From Phycisphaeraceae bacterium (GTDB lineage: Bacteria; Planctomycetota; Phycisphaerae; Phycisphaerales; UBA1924), in NCBI GenBank assembly GCA_020639155.1, contig JACKHF010000001.1, forward strand, positions 806,001 to 870,000: a DNA stretch of 64,000 nucleotides, written 5' to 3'. Position numbers and translations under genes: made by a program. The notes beneath the pieces were generated by a model that was given only the letters and a program-made list of their open reading frames with translations, searched no databases and was not told the DNA's origin. Below, in pieces: positions 8,525 to 17,480 of the stretch (its first letter is position 1; the number at the start of each line of letters is the position of its first letter).

Positions 8525-9599
8525 AGACTGATGTTTTCGCTATCGAGGCCTGCACGTGCGCAAGTTTCAAAGCGCATGCCTGCAGCACCTCATGTACCGT
8601 AATGCGTCGCATCATCGTCGGTCCAAGCGTCTCGTCCTTGTAGTCAAGACGCTCGCCCATCTCAATGTGCTGCAGCACATCGTGCTCGTGTTGATAGGGT
8701 CCGACAAGTTCGAGATCGGTCGGCCCAAACAACGCGACGATTGGCCGATCGAGTCCGACCGCGATGTGGAGCGATGCCGAGTCGTTGGCAACAACCAGTT
8801 GTGCGCGCTCGATGATGGCCATCAGCTTCGCAATCGATGTCGATCCTACGAGATCGATCATCTGTGCACGGTTCTTTGCAAGCCGAAGCAGATCCGTGCA
8901 TTGTTTGCGTTCGCTCGCACCACCCACGATGATGATGCGATCGGTCAACCCTTCGGCGAGTATCCGCTTTGAAAGCTCCGCGAACCGACCAGCAGGCCAC
9001 TGTTTGCTCTTCCATCTACTTGTCGGAGCAAAGACAACATACCGCTCCTGGAACATCGGATCGCTCGTCACTGCGTCACGCTCTGCAGGATCGGTGTAGA
9101 GGCGCATGTCTCGCACAGGCTCGATACCGATTGCTTCGATCAATCCAAGCATGCGATCAACCGTGTGCATGTACTGCTTGATCTGGATCTTGTGGGTGTA
9201 TCCGAGTGCTGCTTTCTCTCGGGCGTCCGCGTGTCCCACGCGCATGCCCGATCCGGTCTTTCTCGCAAACCAGCCCGTACGAAACAGTCCCTGCGCATCG
9301 ATCACAAGGTCATATCCCGGTTCGCGTAGAGAGCGCACAAACCGCGTATAAGGCATGGGATTCAGCCGCTTCAACGCCCTTGAGATCCCGTGTCGATCGA
9401 ACGGCACAACGTGTGAAAGGGCAGGGTGATGCTCGATCACCGACTCAAACCCCTGCTGGACCATCCAGTCAATCCTCGCGTCCGGATAGGCCTTTCGCAG
9501 GCTCGCCAGCACGGGCACAGTTCGGCTGACATCGCCGAGTGCGCTCGGTCGAATCAGAAGAATCCGGTGGGCATTCGGCCTTGGTGTCGAAGGCACCAC
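8496..9599 (-). CDS. glycosyltransferase family 9 (heptosyltransferase-like)
   Basis: A GT-B fold transferase of the ADP-heptose:LPS heptosyltransferase family. Evidence: the N-terminal strand RILLIRPSALGDVSRTVPVL, the linker GYDLVIDAQGLFRTG, the inter-domain FAPTSRWKSKQWP segment, and the donor site VANDSASLHIAVGLDRPIVALFGPT near the C-terminus. It is expected to add a heptose or similar sugar to a lipopolysaccharide core at the cytoplasmic face. The frame stays open to an ATG at 9758, but the first 53 codons would give a Cys/Trp-rich stretch unlike the family. GTG at 9599 puts the first strand near residue 12, so I prefer it. It stands alone, with no other LPS genes next to it. Confidence 0.88.
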   Translation of the reverse strand: MVPSTPRPNAHRILLIRPSALGDVSRTVPVLASLRKAYPDARIDWMVQQGFESVIEHHPALSHVVPFDRHGISRALKRLNPMPYTRFVRSLREPGYDLVIDAQGLFRTGWFARKTGSGMRVGHADAREKAALGYTHKIQIKQYMHTVDRMLGLIEAIGIEPVRDMRLYTDPAERDAVTSDPMFQERYVVFAPTSRWKSKQWPAGRFAELSKRILAEGLTDRIIIVGGASERKQCTDLLRLAKNRAQMIDLVGSTSIAKLMAIIERAQLVVANDSASLHIAVGLDRPIVALFGPTDLELVGPYQHEHDVLQHIEMGERLDYKDETLGPTMMRRITVHEVLQACALKLAHVQASIAKTSVSTGSADPLG

Positions 9600-9874
9600 A
9601 CCGCCTGAGTTGTCCTGTGCTGACTCGTCCAACCAGCGCACTCCCGATGTGACACACCAGCACCACCCCTGCTGGTTCCGATAGTCAGGAAGTTCGTCCG
9701 AGGTGTGCAAGCAGGACGTCGGATTCCCGAACAACCGATGTATCCGCTGCGTTTCCAAGGAGACTGCGCGATCGGTGTCGCGCCAATCATCGCAGCGGGC
9801 TGTACCATATCAGGCTTAAGCCGCACGCGCGACCAGCACGTCACCCAAAGAGAGAAACACAGGAGATTCCCCTC

Positions 9875-11800
9875 ATGAATACGAACATATTCCAGACATT
9901 TTCCGCTCGAATGTGCTTTGGTGCTGCAACACTCACCGCTCTTGCAGGTGTTGCTTGCGCGCAAGTCCAGCCAGTACTGATCTTTGAGCACGCTGGACTC
10001 GGCACGATGCTACAGCACGACAAGGACCAGGGTGTGCTGAAAGCAATGGCAATGCTGCCCGATCGTCTTGGCGAGCTTCCGCTCGAAATCCCCGGTATGG
10101 ATCAGCAGATCGGTGGTCTGCTCAAACTCGCAGCGACCACTATTCACCGTCCCATGCGAGTTGCAATTGTCTCGAACCAGGACGATCCCACCGATGGCGG
10201 TTTTGGGTATGGCGTTGTGATCTCGATCGAGACAGCGAATCAGGGCGATGCTGAACAACTCGACGCGCTGCTGCACATGGCAATTGCGCAATCGGATATG
10301 CCCTACGAACCCAAGCCGAGCAAGCAATACTCAGGTCAGTCGGAAATCGCAACACCGTTTGCGATGTTCCGCTTTGGGCCTGCATCAACCAAAGACCAAT
10401 GGCGCTACCAGATCACAGCTGGCGCAACGGGCGATGTGCCAGCAATCTTCGAGAACAATCTGACCAGCACTGCAAACTTCACTCCTGTCATGCGCCTGCG
10501 CATGGACCCCGCTGGCCTCGACGCGGCGCTGACCATGGCTGAAAACTCTGTGCCTGACCACGAGCACCAGGCGCGCGAGATCATTCACATGATCCGCGAC
10601 CTCGGGCTGACCGAGTCGGACGGACCGAAGCTCGATTCTGTCATGGGATACACCAAGACGCACTCCGTTTCGCAGACGATTATCACAAACATGCGTCAGT
10701 TCGCCGACGATCTCGGCATCTCCACCACACCGCTGACCAACGACGACATCGCAATTCTTCCGCAGGATATTGTGTTCGGGTCGGTCGGTCGCGGCAGTTA
10801 CGACGAGTTGCTGAAGCTGGCCGATCACTTCCGTGAAGCTGGTATGCCTGTTGACGAGTTTCTTGATGAGGTCGAGAGCAAGCTCGGCGTAAGTCTTGTC
10901 AACGACATCATCACGCCGTTGGGCGATGTGACCGCAATGTACGCCTCGGACACAACTGGTGGCGGCGGGCTGACATCCATGGTCATGGCGATCAAGCTCG
11001 ATGATGCTGATCGCTTTGCAAATGCGCTGACCAAGCTTGGAAGCCGCGCCAATGTTGCTATCGCCAACGAAGAACCCCAGGCAGCACAGTATGTTGAGTT
11101 CGACCGCTGGCAGCACGACGGACACATCATGCTGTCCGTGCATGCCAAGGGTCTGCCCGTGCCTGTTGAACCCACTATCACCATTTCCGGCAACTGGATG
11201 GTCATGGGTATGACACCCAACGCCACAATCGCTGCGATTGAACAGACGAGCGGCAAGGCGCGCACAAGCATCCTGAACAACCAGCACGTTGCCCGTGCAG
11301 ATGTGTCCGGCGCACTGAAGTTTTCGTACATGGACACCGAGCGCCTTGCACGCGACGGATATGGCGGGATCAACCTGCTCGCCACCGCGATCGGCAGCGC
11401 TGTCCGCTCGCCCGGCAACGGCACGCGCGATGCTGGCATCATCATTCCAAACTTCCACGACACCATGAAGGGTGTCAAGCCCACGATCTATGTGACCCAG
11501 TGGAATGAGAATGACCTTGTCATGCGTTCGACTGGCGATCCGTCCATGGTGGTGAACGCTGCTGCAGGGTTTGGAATAGCTCAGAACTACGTCATGCCGA
11601 TCGTCGCAGCAGTTGTCATGCCAGCAGCGATGAATGCACAGCGCCATGGGGGCATGAACCGCTGGGGTATGCACGACGAGATGGGCTGGGACCACATCGA
11701 GATTACACCTGTGGCAATCGAAGCTGAAGAGGCAGTTGATTGCTGCGAATCTTCATGCGAGAAGGCGTGCTCATCTTCATGCACCGAAGAAAAACAGTGA
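9875..11800 (+). CDS. large secreted protein of unknown function, Cys-rich tail
   Basis: The 641-residue product starts with a Sec signal peptide (hydrophobic to about residue 29, likely cut after ACA-Q). The body has no motif I recognise; its size, repeated beta/alpha pattern and tests such as 'DIVFGSVGRGSYDELLKLADHF' recall planctomycetal secreted proteins near DUF3352, but I cannot assign it. The C-terminus is unusual: a short acidic, cysteine-rich tail (CCESSCEKACSSSC) suited to binding metal or forming disulfides. ATG at 9875 has AGGAG upstream. A strong terminator follows. The next gene, also a large secreted protein with similar layout, may be a distant paralog. Confidence 0.75.
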   Translation: MNTNIFQTFSARMCFGAATLTALAGVACAQVQPVLIFEHAGLGTMLQHDKDQGVLKAMAMLPDRLGELPLEIPGMDQQIGGLLKLAATTIHRPMRVAIVSNQDDPTDGGFGYGVVISIETANQGDAEQLDALLHMAIAQSDMPYEPKPSKQYSGQSEIATPFAMFRFGPASTKDQWRYQITAGATGDVPAIFENNLTSTANFTPVMRLRMDPAGLDAALTMAENSVPDHEHQAREIIHMIRDLGLTESDGPKLDSVMGYTKTHSVSQTIITNMRQFADDLGISTTPLTNDDIAILPQDIVFGSVGRGSYDELLKLADHFREAGMPVDEFLDEVESKLGVSLVNDIITPLGDVTAMYASDTTGGGGLTSMVMAIKLDDADRFANALTKLGSRANVAIANEEPQAAQYVEFDRWQHDGHIMLSVHAKGLPVPVEPTITISGNWMVMGMTPNATIAAIEQTSGKARTSILNNQHVARADVSGALKFSYMDTERLARDGYGGINLLATAIGSAVRSPGNGTRDAGIIIPNFHDTMKGVKPTIYVTQWNENDLVMRSTGDPSMVVNAAAGFGIAQNYVMPIVAAVVMPAAMNAQRHGGMNRWGMHDEMGWDHIEITPVAIEAEEAVDCCESSCEKACSSSCTEEKQ

Positions 11801-11819
11801 TTCTTCACGGCTGAAAATT

Positions 11820-11868
11820 CCGGTCGACAAGCGTGTCCATGTGCTTGTCGACCGGCTTTTTGTTTTGG
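11820..11868 (+). terminator. Rho-independent terminator
   Basis: A 13-bp perfect stem (CCGGTCGACAAGC at 11820-11832 with GCTTGTCGACCGG at 11843-11855) is followed by CTTTTTGTTTT. It lies 20 bp after the stop codon of the secreted-protein gene ending at 11800. Confidence 0.9.
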
Positions 11869-11897
11869 CACAGCTCAGTGCGAACAATAGAGGACAA

Positions 11898-13487
11898 ATG
11901 CACATGCGAGCGCGACAGTCCCTGCTCACACTCATCGCAACACCTCTCGTGCTGCTGGCCACTTTCACAAGCGCCTCAACCCGCGCACAAGGCACGCGTG
12001 ACACGATCGAGCAGATGCGCAGGATACCCGATGGCGTCATCGCCTGGTGGGTGTACAACCCCGGTGCGCTTGGAAACGGTGGTGAAGGAACCATCGATCG
12101 GCGTGTCATCGAGGGTGCATTGCGCATCGCGCTGTCCAGCGGTATGGTCGAGGGAGAAACCGCTGAGATTCTGACAGGTTTGCTGGCTGGCTGCGCCTTC
12201 AGCGACGCACCAAGCCGTGTCTGTCTGCTCGATATTCAGACAGAACCGGACACCTCTCCCGGAGCAGCGTTCGGTGACTGGCACATCACATCGATCAGCG
12301 CGGTTGTCGAGATCCACACCAACACACGACAGCCAGCACTGTTGCAAACAGTGAAGTCGGTGTTTCTTGATTCTCCAGCAACAGGATCGCAAACGTCCGG
12401 TGGAGTTTCGCAGAAACAGATCACACTTGCCAACGGGCAAGCAGCGGTTGTGTTGCAGCAGGCACCAAACGGCACAACTCCAGTATCGCTCTGGAGCGAA
12501 GTCAGCTGGACCAGCGAGCCGGGCGTGTTCACGCTCGCAATCGGCAGGGACACGTTGTCCGACTGGATCCGCAGACGAGACGCGCACAACACGGCAGACG
12601 TTATGGCATCGCACTGGCAGGTCCATCGCGACACTATCGATGCTGGCACCGCACAGGGCAGTGTCTTTGCTGAGGTGTACGTCAACATTGACGCGATGCG
12701 CGATCGGTTCGAGACTTCGCTGCTCTACGGCAGAACCGACGATGTCCTGAACGTATCGAATATCGGGAACATGCGCGATGTGATGCTCCACGCGCGGCTC
12801 GTTGATGCGTCTCTGGTGCGGATCGATGGTGGATTGCCGAACGCAACATACAACGGCCCGCCGCTCATTGAGCTTGATGCTACATGGTCGACACGCCGGG
12901 AAAAGCCAGGCATCGCGCACACGCATCGTGTTGCGGATTCGGTCTGGCCTGCATGGTTGATCACATACGGGCCACCGCCCGGCACGTACGCGATGGTTGT
13001 CGACCTGGACTGGGAGCGCACCGTTGCATGGTTCCTTGCAACAAAGCGCTCGATGCTCGATGCCGACGAGCGTGTCGCGTTCAATCAGAAGCTCCGCGCC
13101 TGGTCGACCCGTTACAATGCTACACTCAAGCGGCTCGCACAATCGTTCGAATCGCAGGTCGTGCTGACCGATGTGCCACGATCACCTGTTGCATTGCCCG
13201 GTGTCTGCACACTGCTGTGTGAAGCGAAGCCAAGCATGAACTACGACAGACTGCTCCGAGATCTTGATTCCATCCTCGGCTCAGCGCATAAGAGTGTGAA
13301 ACCAATGCACGACAAGCTCATGTGGTCGGTCTCGATCCTTCCGGAGAATACGGACCCTGCTGGCATCCTCAGCGTGTTCGCAGCGGGACTTGCGGGAAAC
13401 GCCGAGAAGCCTGTCCTTGTGGCGGGCTGGAGTTCGCTTACAGTCACGCATACTCAGGAACGTCTGGGCAGACCGACACGAAAGTAG
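11898..13487 (+). CDS. secreted protein of unknown function
   Basis: A 529-residue protein with a clear signal peptide (basic start, LLTLIATPLVLLATF, cleavage near SASTRAQG). No catalytic motif is visible. Like its upstream neighbour it is an exported, mostly soluble protein that mentions no repeats or membrane segments after the signal. The start at 11898 has AGAGGACAA upstream; an ATG two codons later is also possible, and the frame is open further upstream but without a start near a ribosome site. It has its own transcription unit after the strong terminator, and may be co-transcribed with the small GyrI-like gene 15 bp downstream. Function unknown. Confidence 0.7.
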   Translation: MHMRARQSLLTLIATPLVLLATFTSASTRAQGTRDTIEQMRRIPDGVIAWWVYNPGALGNGGEGTIDRRVIEGALRIALSSGMVEGETAEILTGLLAGCAFSDAPSRVCLLDIQTEPDTSPGAAFGDWHITSISAVVEIHTNTRQPALLQTVKSVFLDSPATGSQTSGGVSQKQITLANGQAAVVLQQAPNGTTPVSLWSEVSWTSEPGVFTLAIGRDTLSDWIRRRDAHNTADVMASHWQVHRDTIDAGTAQGSVFAEVYVNIDAMRDRFETSLLYGRTDDVLNVSNIGNMRDVMLHARLVDASLVRIDGGLPNATYNGPPLIELDATWSTRREKPGIAHTHRVADSVWPAWLITYGPPPGTYAMVVDLDWERTVAWFLATKRSMLDADERVAFNQKLRAWSTRYNATLKRLAQSFESQVVLTDVPRSPVALPGVCTLLCEAKPSMNYDRLLRDLDSILGSAHKSVKPMHDKLMWSVSILPENTDPAGILSVFAAGLAGNAEKPVLVAGWSSLTVTHTQERLGRPTRK

Positions 13488-13502
13488 AAGGGAGAAACAC
13501 AC

Positions 13503-13952
13503 ATGGACCACGAGATCACTTCACTCGACGCGATGCGATTTGTCGGGCTGACAATCCACTGTAAGGATGGCGATCCTTCCGCGATCGGCGCGTTGTGGGA
13601 TCAGCTCTTCAAACTCGGCCATCTGCAGGAATCACTCGGATACTGGGGTGTCAGTTGGGGCGATGGTGTTGGCGGATTCCATTATCTGTGTGGCCACCAT
13701 GTTCCCGCAGAGCTTCCAACACCCGATGGGATGGCTGAGCACAGCATCAAACCAGCACACTATGCAAAGTTTTTCTTTCAAGGCGAGCCGTCGCATATGG
13801 CAAAGATGTTCGGAGAGATCTTTGAGAAGCACATGCCCAGCGCCGGATTGAAACCCGCACCCGGAGGCGCGTGCCTTGAGTTCTACGCGCCGGACTGCAT
13901 GGACGAAGCGACTCACACCATCAAAGCAGATCTGTATGTCGCAGTGGAATAG
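13503..13952 (+). CDS. GyrI-like/AraC effector-binding domain protein
   Basis: A 149-residue stand-alone SOUL/GyrI-like domain. The half-motif KPAHYAKFFFQGEPSHMAKMF and the C-terminal acidic strand CLEFYAPD match the effector-binding domain found after AraC or MerR regulators and alone in GyrI/SbmC. Such domains bind hydrophobic cations or drugs; some stand-alone members hydrolyse cyclopropane compounds. There is no DNA-binding domain here. GGGAGA upstream supports the ATG at 13503. Its specific ligand is not predictable. Confidence 0.75.
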   Translation: MDHEITSLDAMRFVGLTIHCKDGDPSAIGALWDQLFKLGHLQESLGYWGVSWGDGVGGFHYLCGHHVPAELPTPDGMAEHSIKPAHYAKFFFQGEPSHMAKMFGEIFEKHMPSAGLKPAPGGACLEFYAPDCMDEATHTIKADLYVAVE

Positions 13953-13957
13953 CTGAT

Positions 13958-14443
13958 TCACATTCCCGTCGAACCAAACCCACCCTCACCTCGCGCGGTT
14001 TCGCTCAGCGATGTCACAGATTCGATTCGCGCACGCGCCACCGGCGCGATCACCATCTGCGCGATGCGCATGCCCGTCATGATGGTGTAGGGCTCCCGCC
14101 CGAGATTGATCAGCGGCACCTTGAGCTCGCCACGATAATCAGCATCGATAGTGCCCGGCGCGTTGGGCATCGAGATGCCGTGCTTCGTGCTCAACCCCGA
14201 TCGTGGACGGATCTGCGCTTCAAACCCGGGCTCGATTGCGATCGCAAGCCCCGTCGGCACCAGCACGATCTGCATCGGATCGATCGTCAGCTCCTGCCCA
14301 TCTGCGAGCAGCGCTGATAGATCCATGCCCGCAGCGTGCTGCGAGCAGTACGCTGGAAGCGTCGCTCGCGCATCGAGCTTCTTCACCTGCAGAACAGATG
14401 TGATCGGAGCGAGAGTCTGCGGTTCAAGCACGGATTCTGTCAT
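13958..14443 (-). CDS. dut: dUTP diphosphatase
   Basis: Trimeric dUTPase, which hydrolyses dUTP to dUMP and keeps uracil out of DNA. All five family motifs are visible in order: AGMDL (I), RSGLSTKHGI (II), NAPGTIDADYRGEL with the catalytic Asp and uracil-stacking Tyr (III), RIAQMVI (IV), and RGEGGFGSTG, the flexible C-terminal P-loop-like lid (V). Length with the ATG at 14443 is 161 residues, slightly above the usual 150 because of an N-terminal extension. ATG at 14464 or GTG at 14485 would lengthen it further. The gene converges with the GyrI-like gene, 5 bp apart. Confidence 0.95.
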   Translation of the reverse strand: MTESVLEPQTLAPITSVLQVKKLDARATLPAYCSQHAAGMDLSALLADGQELTIDPMQIVLVPTGLAIAIEPGFEAQIRPRSGLSTKHGISMPNAPGTIDADYRGELKVPLINLGREPYTIMTGMRIAQMVIAPVARARIESVTSLSETARGEGGFGSTGM

Positions 14444-14514
14444 GGGTGAGCGTAGCGCATCCATACCGACACACCGCACATGCACACCAACATGACAAGG
14501 ACTTCACGGAACGC

Positions 14515-15432
14515 TCATGCAACATCCGGCATCGGCACGCTCGACAGCGGCACGACGCTCCAGATCGCTTCCTCGGCAGTCGGTGGATCGGACAGGTCGA
14601 TCGGCAGATACACACCCCGCTCGTGGTCTGAGTTCAGCACGACCGCGTTTGGTGGCACCAGCATCGCCCCGGTCTCGGCTTTTTCGTGCCCCAGCAGGAA
14701 CAGCGAAATTCCCCAGCGTTCGACGAGATCTTCCAGCAGTTCCGGATCGTGCCTGCGCCCCCACACCATCAGATGCGCAGAGCCGTTCAGCGGCTCATAG
14801 TCACGACTTGTCAGATCCCGTTGAAGCACATCGGGATCGAACCGCCCCATCACCATCGGTGATGGGAGCGAGTGCGCACACAAGATATCGCCCTTCGGTG
14901 TAATGCATCGCAGCGCCAGCGGCATGGAGAAGATAAACTCTGCGATCGCGTCCTCGACAACCTTTGCATCGTCACCAAAGACGTACTCCACCCCCTCGTT
15001 GAACGCATCAACGACACGCACACCATCCTTCACAATGCCGGAACCAACAACCTGCGCAAGCTCGTGATTTGCAAGCAATGCATGGACCCGCTCGGGGAAT
15101 CGTGTTTTCAACTGCGCAACCCGAGCGAGCGCGCGATACGAGAAGTCCAGACCATTGGTCAGCTTGTCAGCATGTATGAGCTCGTGCAACACAATGTGAG
15201 GGCCTGATGAGCCGTTCAGAACATCATTACCAAGCTGCGCAATCTGGAGAAGTTTGGCGTAATGGACGGGGTTGTCGTGCAGATCGCCGGTCGCGATGAG
15301 TGTTCCGGGCGACTGTATCCGATCGATAGATGCGACACGACACTCGGCTGAACGGTTCGCAGCGGCGCCTGCCTTTAATATCTCGGCAACAGCGTGTGGG
15401 TCGTACAGGTCCAGTGCGTTTGCATCAGACAC
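14515..15432 (-). CDS. calcineurin-like metallophosphoesterase paired with a kinase
   Basis: A 305-residue protein with the calcineurin-like phosphoesterase motif order: GDLHDN at residues 49-54 (metal-binding Asp50 and His52), HELIHAD at 83-89 in the place of GDxVDRG, ANHE at 122-125 (Asn and His of the usual GNHE), then CAHS near 190 and LGHE near 250 as later histidine ligands. The second motif is altered: a His/Glu pair takes the place of the usual Asp-Arg. The start lies 7 bp after the stop of the Ser/Thr kinase gene, so the two are almost certainly one operon. A protein phosphatase that reverses that kinase is the natural inference, but other phosphoester substrates are possible. Confidence 0.8.
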   Translation of the reverse strand: MSDANALDLYDPHAVAEILKAGAAANRSAECRVASIDRIQSPGTLIATGDLHDNPVHYAKLLQIAQLGNDVLNGSSGPHIVLHELIHADKLTNGLDFSYRALARVAQLKTRFPERVHALLANHELAQVVGSGIVKDGVRVVDAFNEGVEYVFGDDAKVVEDAIAEFIFSMPLALRCITPKGDILCAHSLPSPMVMGRFDPDVLQRDLTSRDYEPLNGSAHLMVWGRRHDPELLEDLVERWGISLFLLGHEKAETGAMLVPPNAVVLNSDHERGVYLPIDLSDPPTAEEAIWSVVPLSSVPMPDVA

Positions 15433-15439
15433 AGCACGC

Positions 15440-16501
15440 TCACACTGCTCGCGACGCGTCAGCAGCCGCTCCGTTTGATTCAGCGCTTGAGTTCTGACTT
15501 ACACGCTTTGCTTTCTCTGCTTCGGCACGCAGGATGCTCTCCACAAGGTTCAGTCGATCAAGCACCTCTCCCATGCTGCGCGGACGGCGTGATCGATCCG
15601 GCTCAACGCATTCCATCACAAGATCGTTCAACCGCGAGTTCACCTCCGGCACAAGTTCCGACACCGGGGTCGCTTTCTGCACCATATTCGCATCGATCGT
15701 CGAGACGAGCGAGTCGCCCTTCGGAATCGCAGTCGGGATATTTTTCTTTGTGAGAATCCAGTACATCGTTGCGCCGAGGTTGTATACGTCGGTGACTTCG
15801 GTGATCGGCTGACGCGCAACCTGCTCAGGGGCGATGTAATCGGGCGTGCCCTGGATGCGCGGCTTGACCGTTCCCTTTGGACACGACTGCCCGAGATCAA
15901 TGAGCTTTACAATGCCTTCATCGGAACGGATGCAGTTGTGCGGCTTCATGTCGGCGTGGATGAATCCCTTTGCGTGCATGTACTGCAGTGCTTCGGCCAT
16001 CTGATGGAACGCAAGCACACACTCAAGCTGCGTCTCTGGAACCTCTTCGTCCATCGGTGTGCCATCAACAAGTTCCATCAGCAGATAGAGTTCCTTGACC
16101 TGCAGTATGGCCTTCTTCTTGAGGCACTTGTAGATTTTGCGGATCGAAGGGTGATCGAGCTGGCGGGCGACCTCATATTCCGCGAGCGCCTGATCAAGAA
16201 ATCGCTGATCCTTGGCGGTGTCGCGCACAATCTGTTTCATCGCCCAGATCTGGCTCGTCTTTGGGTCCTGAACGAGGTATACCACACTCGCTGCACCCTG
16301 GCCAAGCTCGGCGAGGATCTCATAGCCTTCGAGAATGTCACCCTTTTTTCTGACTCGCACCGAGTATTGCACCCCGCTGAAGTTTCCCGAACGCTGAGAG
16401 ACCGGAGATATTTGGCCGAACTGCTGATGAGTCAACCATCGACGGGCTGGCATCTCACTCCCAGACCCGGGCAATCGCGCAATGCGCCCCATGAATGACA
16501 T
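15440..16501 (-). CDS. Hanks-type Ser/Thr protein kinase
   Basis: A soluble 353-residue protein kinase. The motifs, numbered from the ATG at 16501, are: glycine loop GQGAAS (67-72), ATP lysine K89 (AMKQ), HAD-MKPHN (182-189) with catalytic Asp184 and Asn189, DLG (202-204) in the place of DFG, and APEQ (224-227). The usual HRD arginine is Ala183, so this is a non-RD-type kinase, which often needs no activation-loop phosphorylation. The C-terminal 50 residues are helical and rich in Ala, Glu and Ser, with no membrane segment and no sensor domain. The 55-residue N-terminal extension before the kinase fold makes a later GTG start possible. It forms an operon with the downstream phosphoesterase. 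Confidence 0.93.
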   Translation of the reverse strand: MSFMGRIARLPGSGSEMPARRWLTHQQFGQISPVSQRSGNFSGVQYSVRVRKKGDILEGYEILAELGQGAASVVYLVQDPKTSQIWAMKQIVRDTAKDQRFLDQALAEYEVARQLDHPSIRKIYKCLKKKAILQVKELYLLMELVDGTPMDEEVPETQLECVLAFHQMAEALQYMHAKGFIHADMKPHNCIRSDEGIVKLIDLGQSCPKGTVKPRIQGTPDYIAPEQVARQPITEVTDVYNLGATMYWILTKKNIPTAIPKGDSLVSTIDANMVQKATPVSELVPEVNSRLNDLVMECVEPDRSRRPRSMGEVLDRLNLVESILRAEAEKAKRVSQNSSAESNGAAADASRAV

Positions 16502-16796
16502 GGCAATCGTCCCATTTCATCGGCTCAAGGCGACTGCTGATCAATCATTGGCCATGAAGACCCTGGATTTCAGCCGTTGCGTAGATAGTTGAGATCATCC
16601 AGACTGACTTGTATGTCGAGCCGAAAGATCCAATCACCCACAGCTTGCCTGTCGAGCCAAACCCCACTCGAGTTGAGCACCGGACAACCCGGCATCTCTG
16701 CGAGTTCTGTTCATGCAAAGATGGGTACTGGTTCGACCAAATCGGCGTTTTTTGGATTAATTAGAACACGACTCTTGGATTATAGGGCTTAAATGA
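16502..16796. other. intergenic region without a recognisable gene
   Basis: Lies between the amidase gene (upstream on the minus strand) and the kinase gene. It is AT-richer than its neighbours near 16740-16796 and presumably contains the promoter of the kinase-phosphatase operon. No convincing coding sequence, hairpin or promoter match was found. Confidence 0.5.
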
Positions 16797-17480
16797 TTAG
16801 CTCTGACCCTGGCCATTCAGCACGTCCACCATATGCTGCCGGAACGCTTGTTCGGGAAAATATCTTCCCGGACTCGAGGTTGACTCAAGTTGTCGCTGCA
16901 GATGGATTTCTTCCGGCGGAATGTTGTACTGTGCTGCAAGCGATTCCACCAGTTGGGTCAGTGCGACGAGCTGGGATTCAGTAAATCGGCCCGAATCGCC
17001 GTCTCCAACGAGACAGATCGCGATGGCCCGAGCGTTGTACCAGCGACCGCGCTCACCCGAGACATGGGCTCCTGAGAGCTGGTCGAGCCACCGGTACCCG
17101 GCATAGATCGAGCCATCAGCCATCCCGCGACCATTCCCGATCACAAAGTGGTACCCCAAGCCGGAGAGGTTTTGGGACAGATGCTCCTCATGGATGCTTG
17201 AGGGCGATCCAAATCGTGAGCCTGAGTGATGGATCACAATCGCCTGCCATCGGCCATCCTCAACCGGGGCACGGGTATCAAACACGTGGTTGAGGTCTGC
17301 AGGAGCGTCCTGCGTCAAGCTGACAGCAGGAAAGGCACCAGCAGACGCTGAGGACGGGGCCTGTCGCAACGCCCACAACCCACCACCAACCGCTGTCATC
17401 GACGCAACAAGAGCTGCCCACACAATGCGAGTCCGAACCGAATCCTGGGTTTGGCGCACTTGTGTGTGGGCGTCGGGCAT
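16797..17480 (-). CDS. PGRP/amidase_2-fold protein with two zinc ligands apparently lost
   Basis: The 227-residue product has an N-terminal membrane anchor (residues 17-37) and a periplasmic N-acetylmuramoyl-L-alanine amidase (PGRP/T7-lysozyme) fold. IVIHHSG carries zinc ligand H84 or H85, GYHFVIGNG (109-117) is the second strand, and AIAICLVGDGD (152-162) is the core strand. The family's remaining ligands, usually H-x7-C/D in '(G)HRD...(C/D)PG', align with Q195 and S203 (LQRQLESTSSPGRYF), at the correct spacing of eight. The protein therefore keeps the fold but probably lacks normal hydrolase activity. It could bind peptidoglycan, as non-catalytic PGRPs do. That is inference from alignment by eye. 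Confidence 0.8.
   Translation of the reverse strand: MPDAHTQVRQTQDSVRTRIVWAALVASMTAVGGGLWALRQAPSSASAGAFPAVSLTQDAPADLNHVFDTRAPVEDGRWQAIVIHHSGSRFGSPSSIHEEHLSQNLSGLGYHFVIGNGRGMADGSIYAGYRWLDQLSGAHVSGERGRWYNARAIAICLVGDGDSGRFTESQLVALTQLVESLAAQYNIPPEEIHLQRQLESTSSPGRYFPEQAFRQHMVDVLNGQGQS

Noticed and set aside
10385..11695. Long open frame of 436 codons on the minus strand
   Set aside because: It lies opposite the secreted-protein gene, has a His/Cys/Arg-rich composition typical of antisense frames in GC-rich DNA, and no start signal.
11976..13142. Long open frame of 388 codons on the minus strand
   Set aside because: Antisense to the signal-peptide-bearing gene at 11898-13487; no domain or ribosome site.
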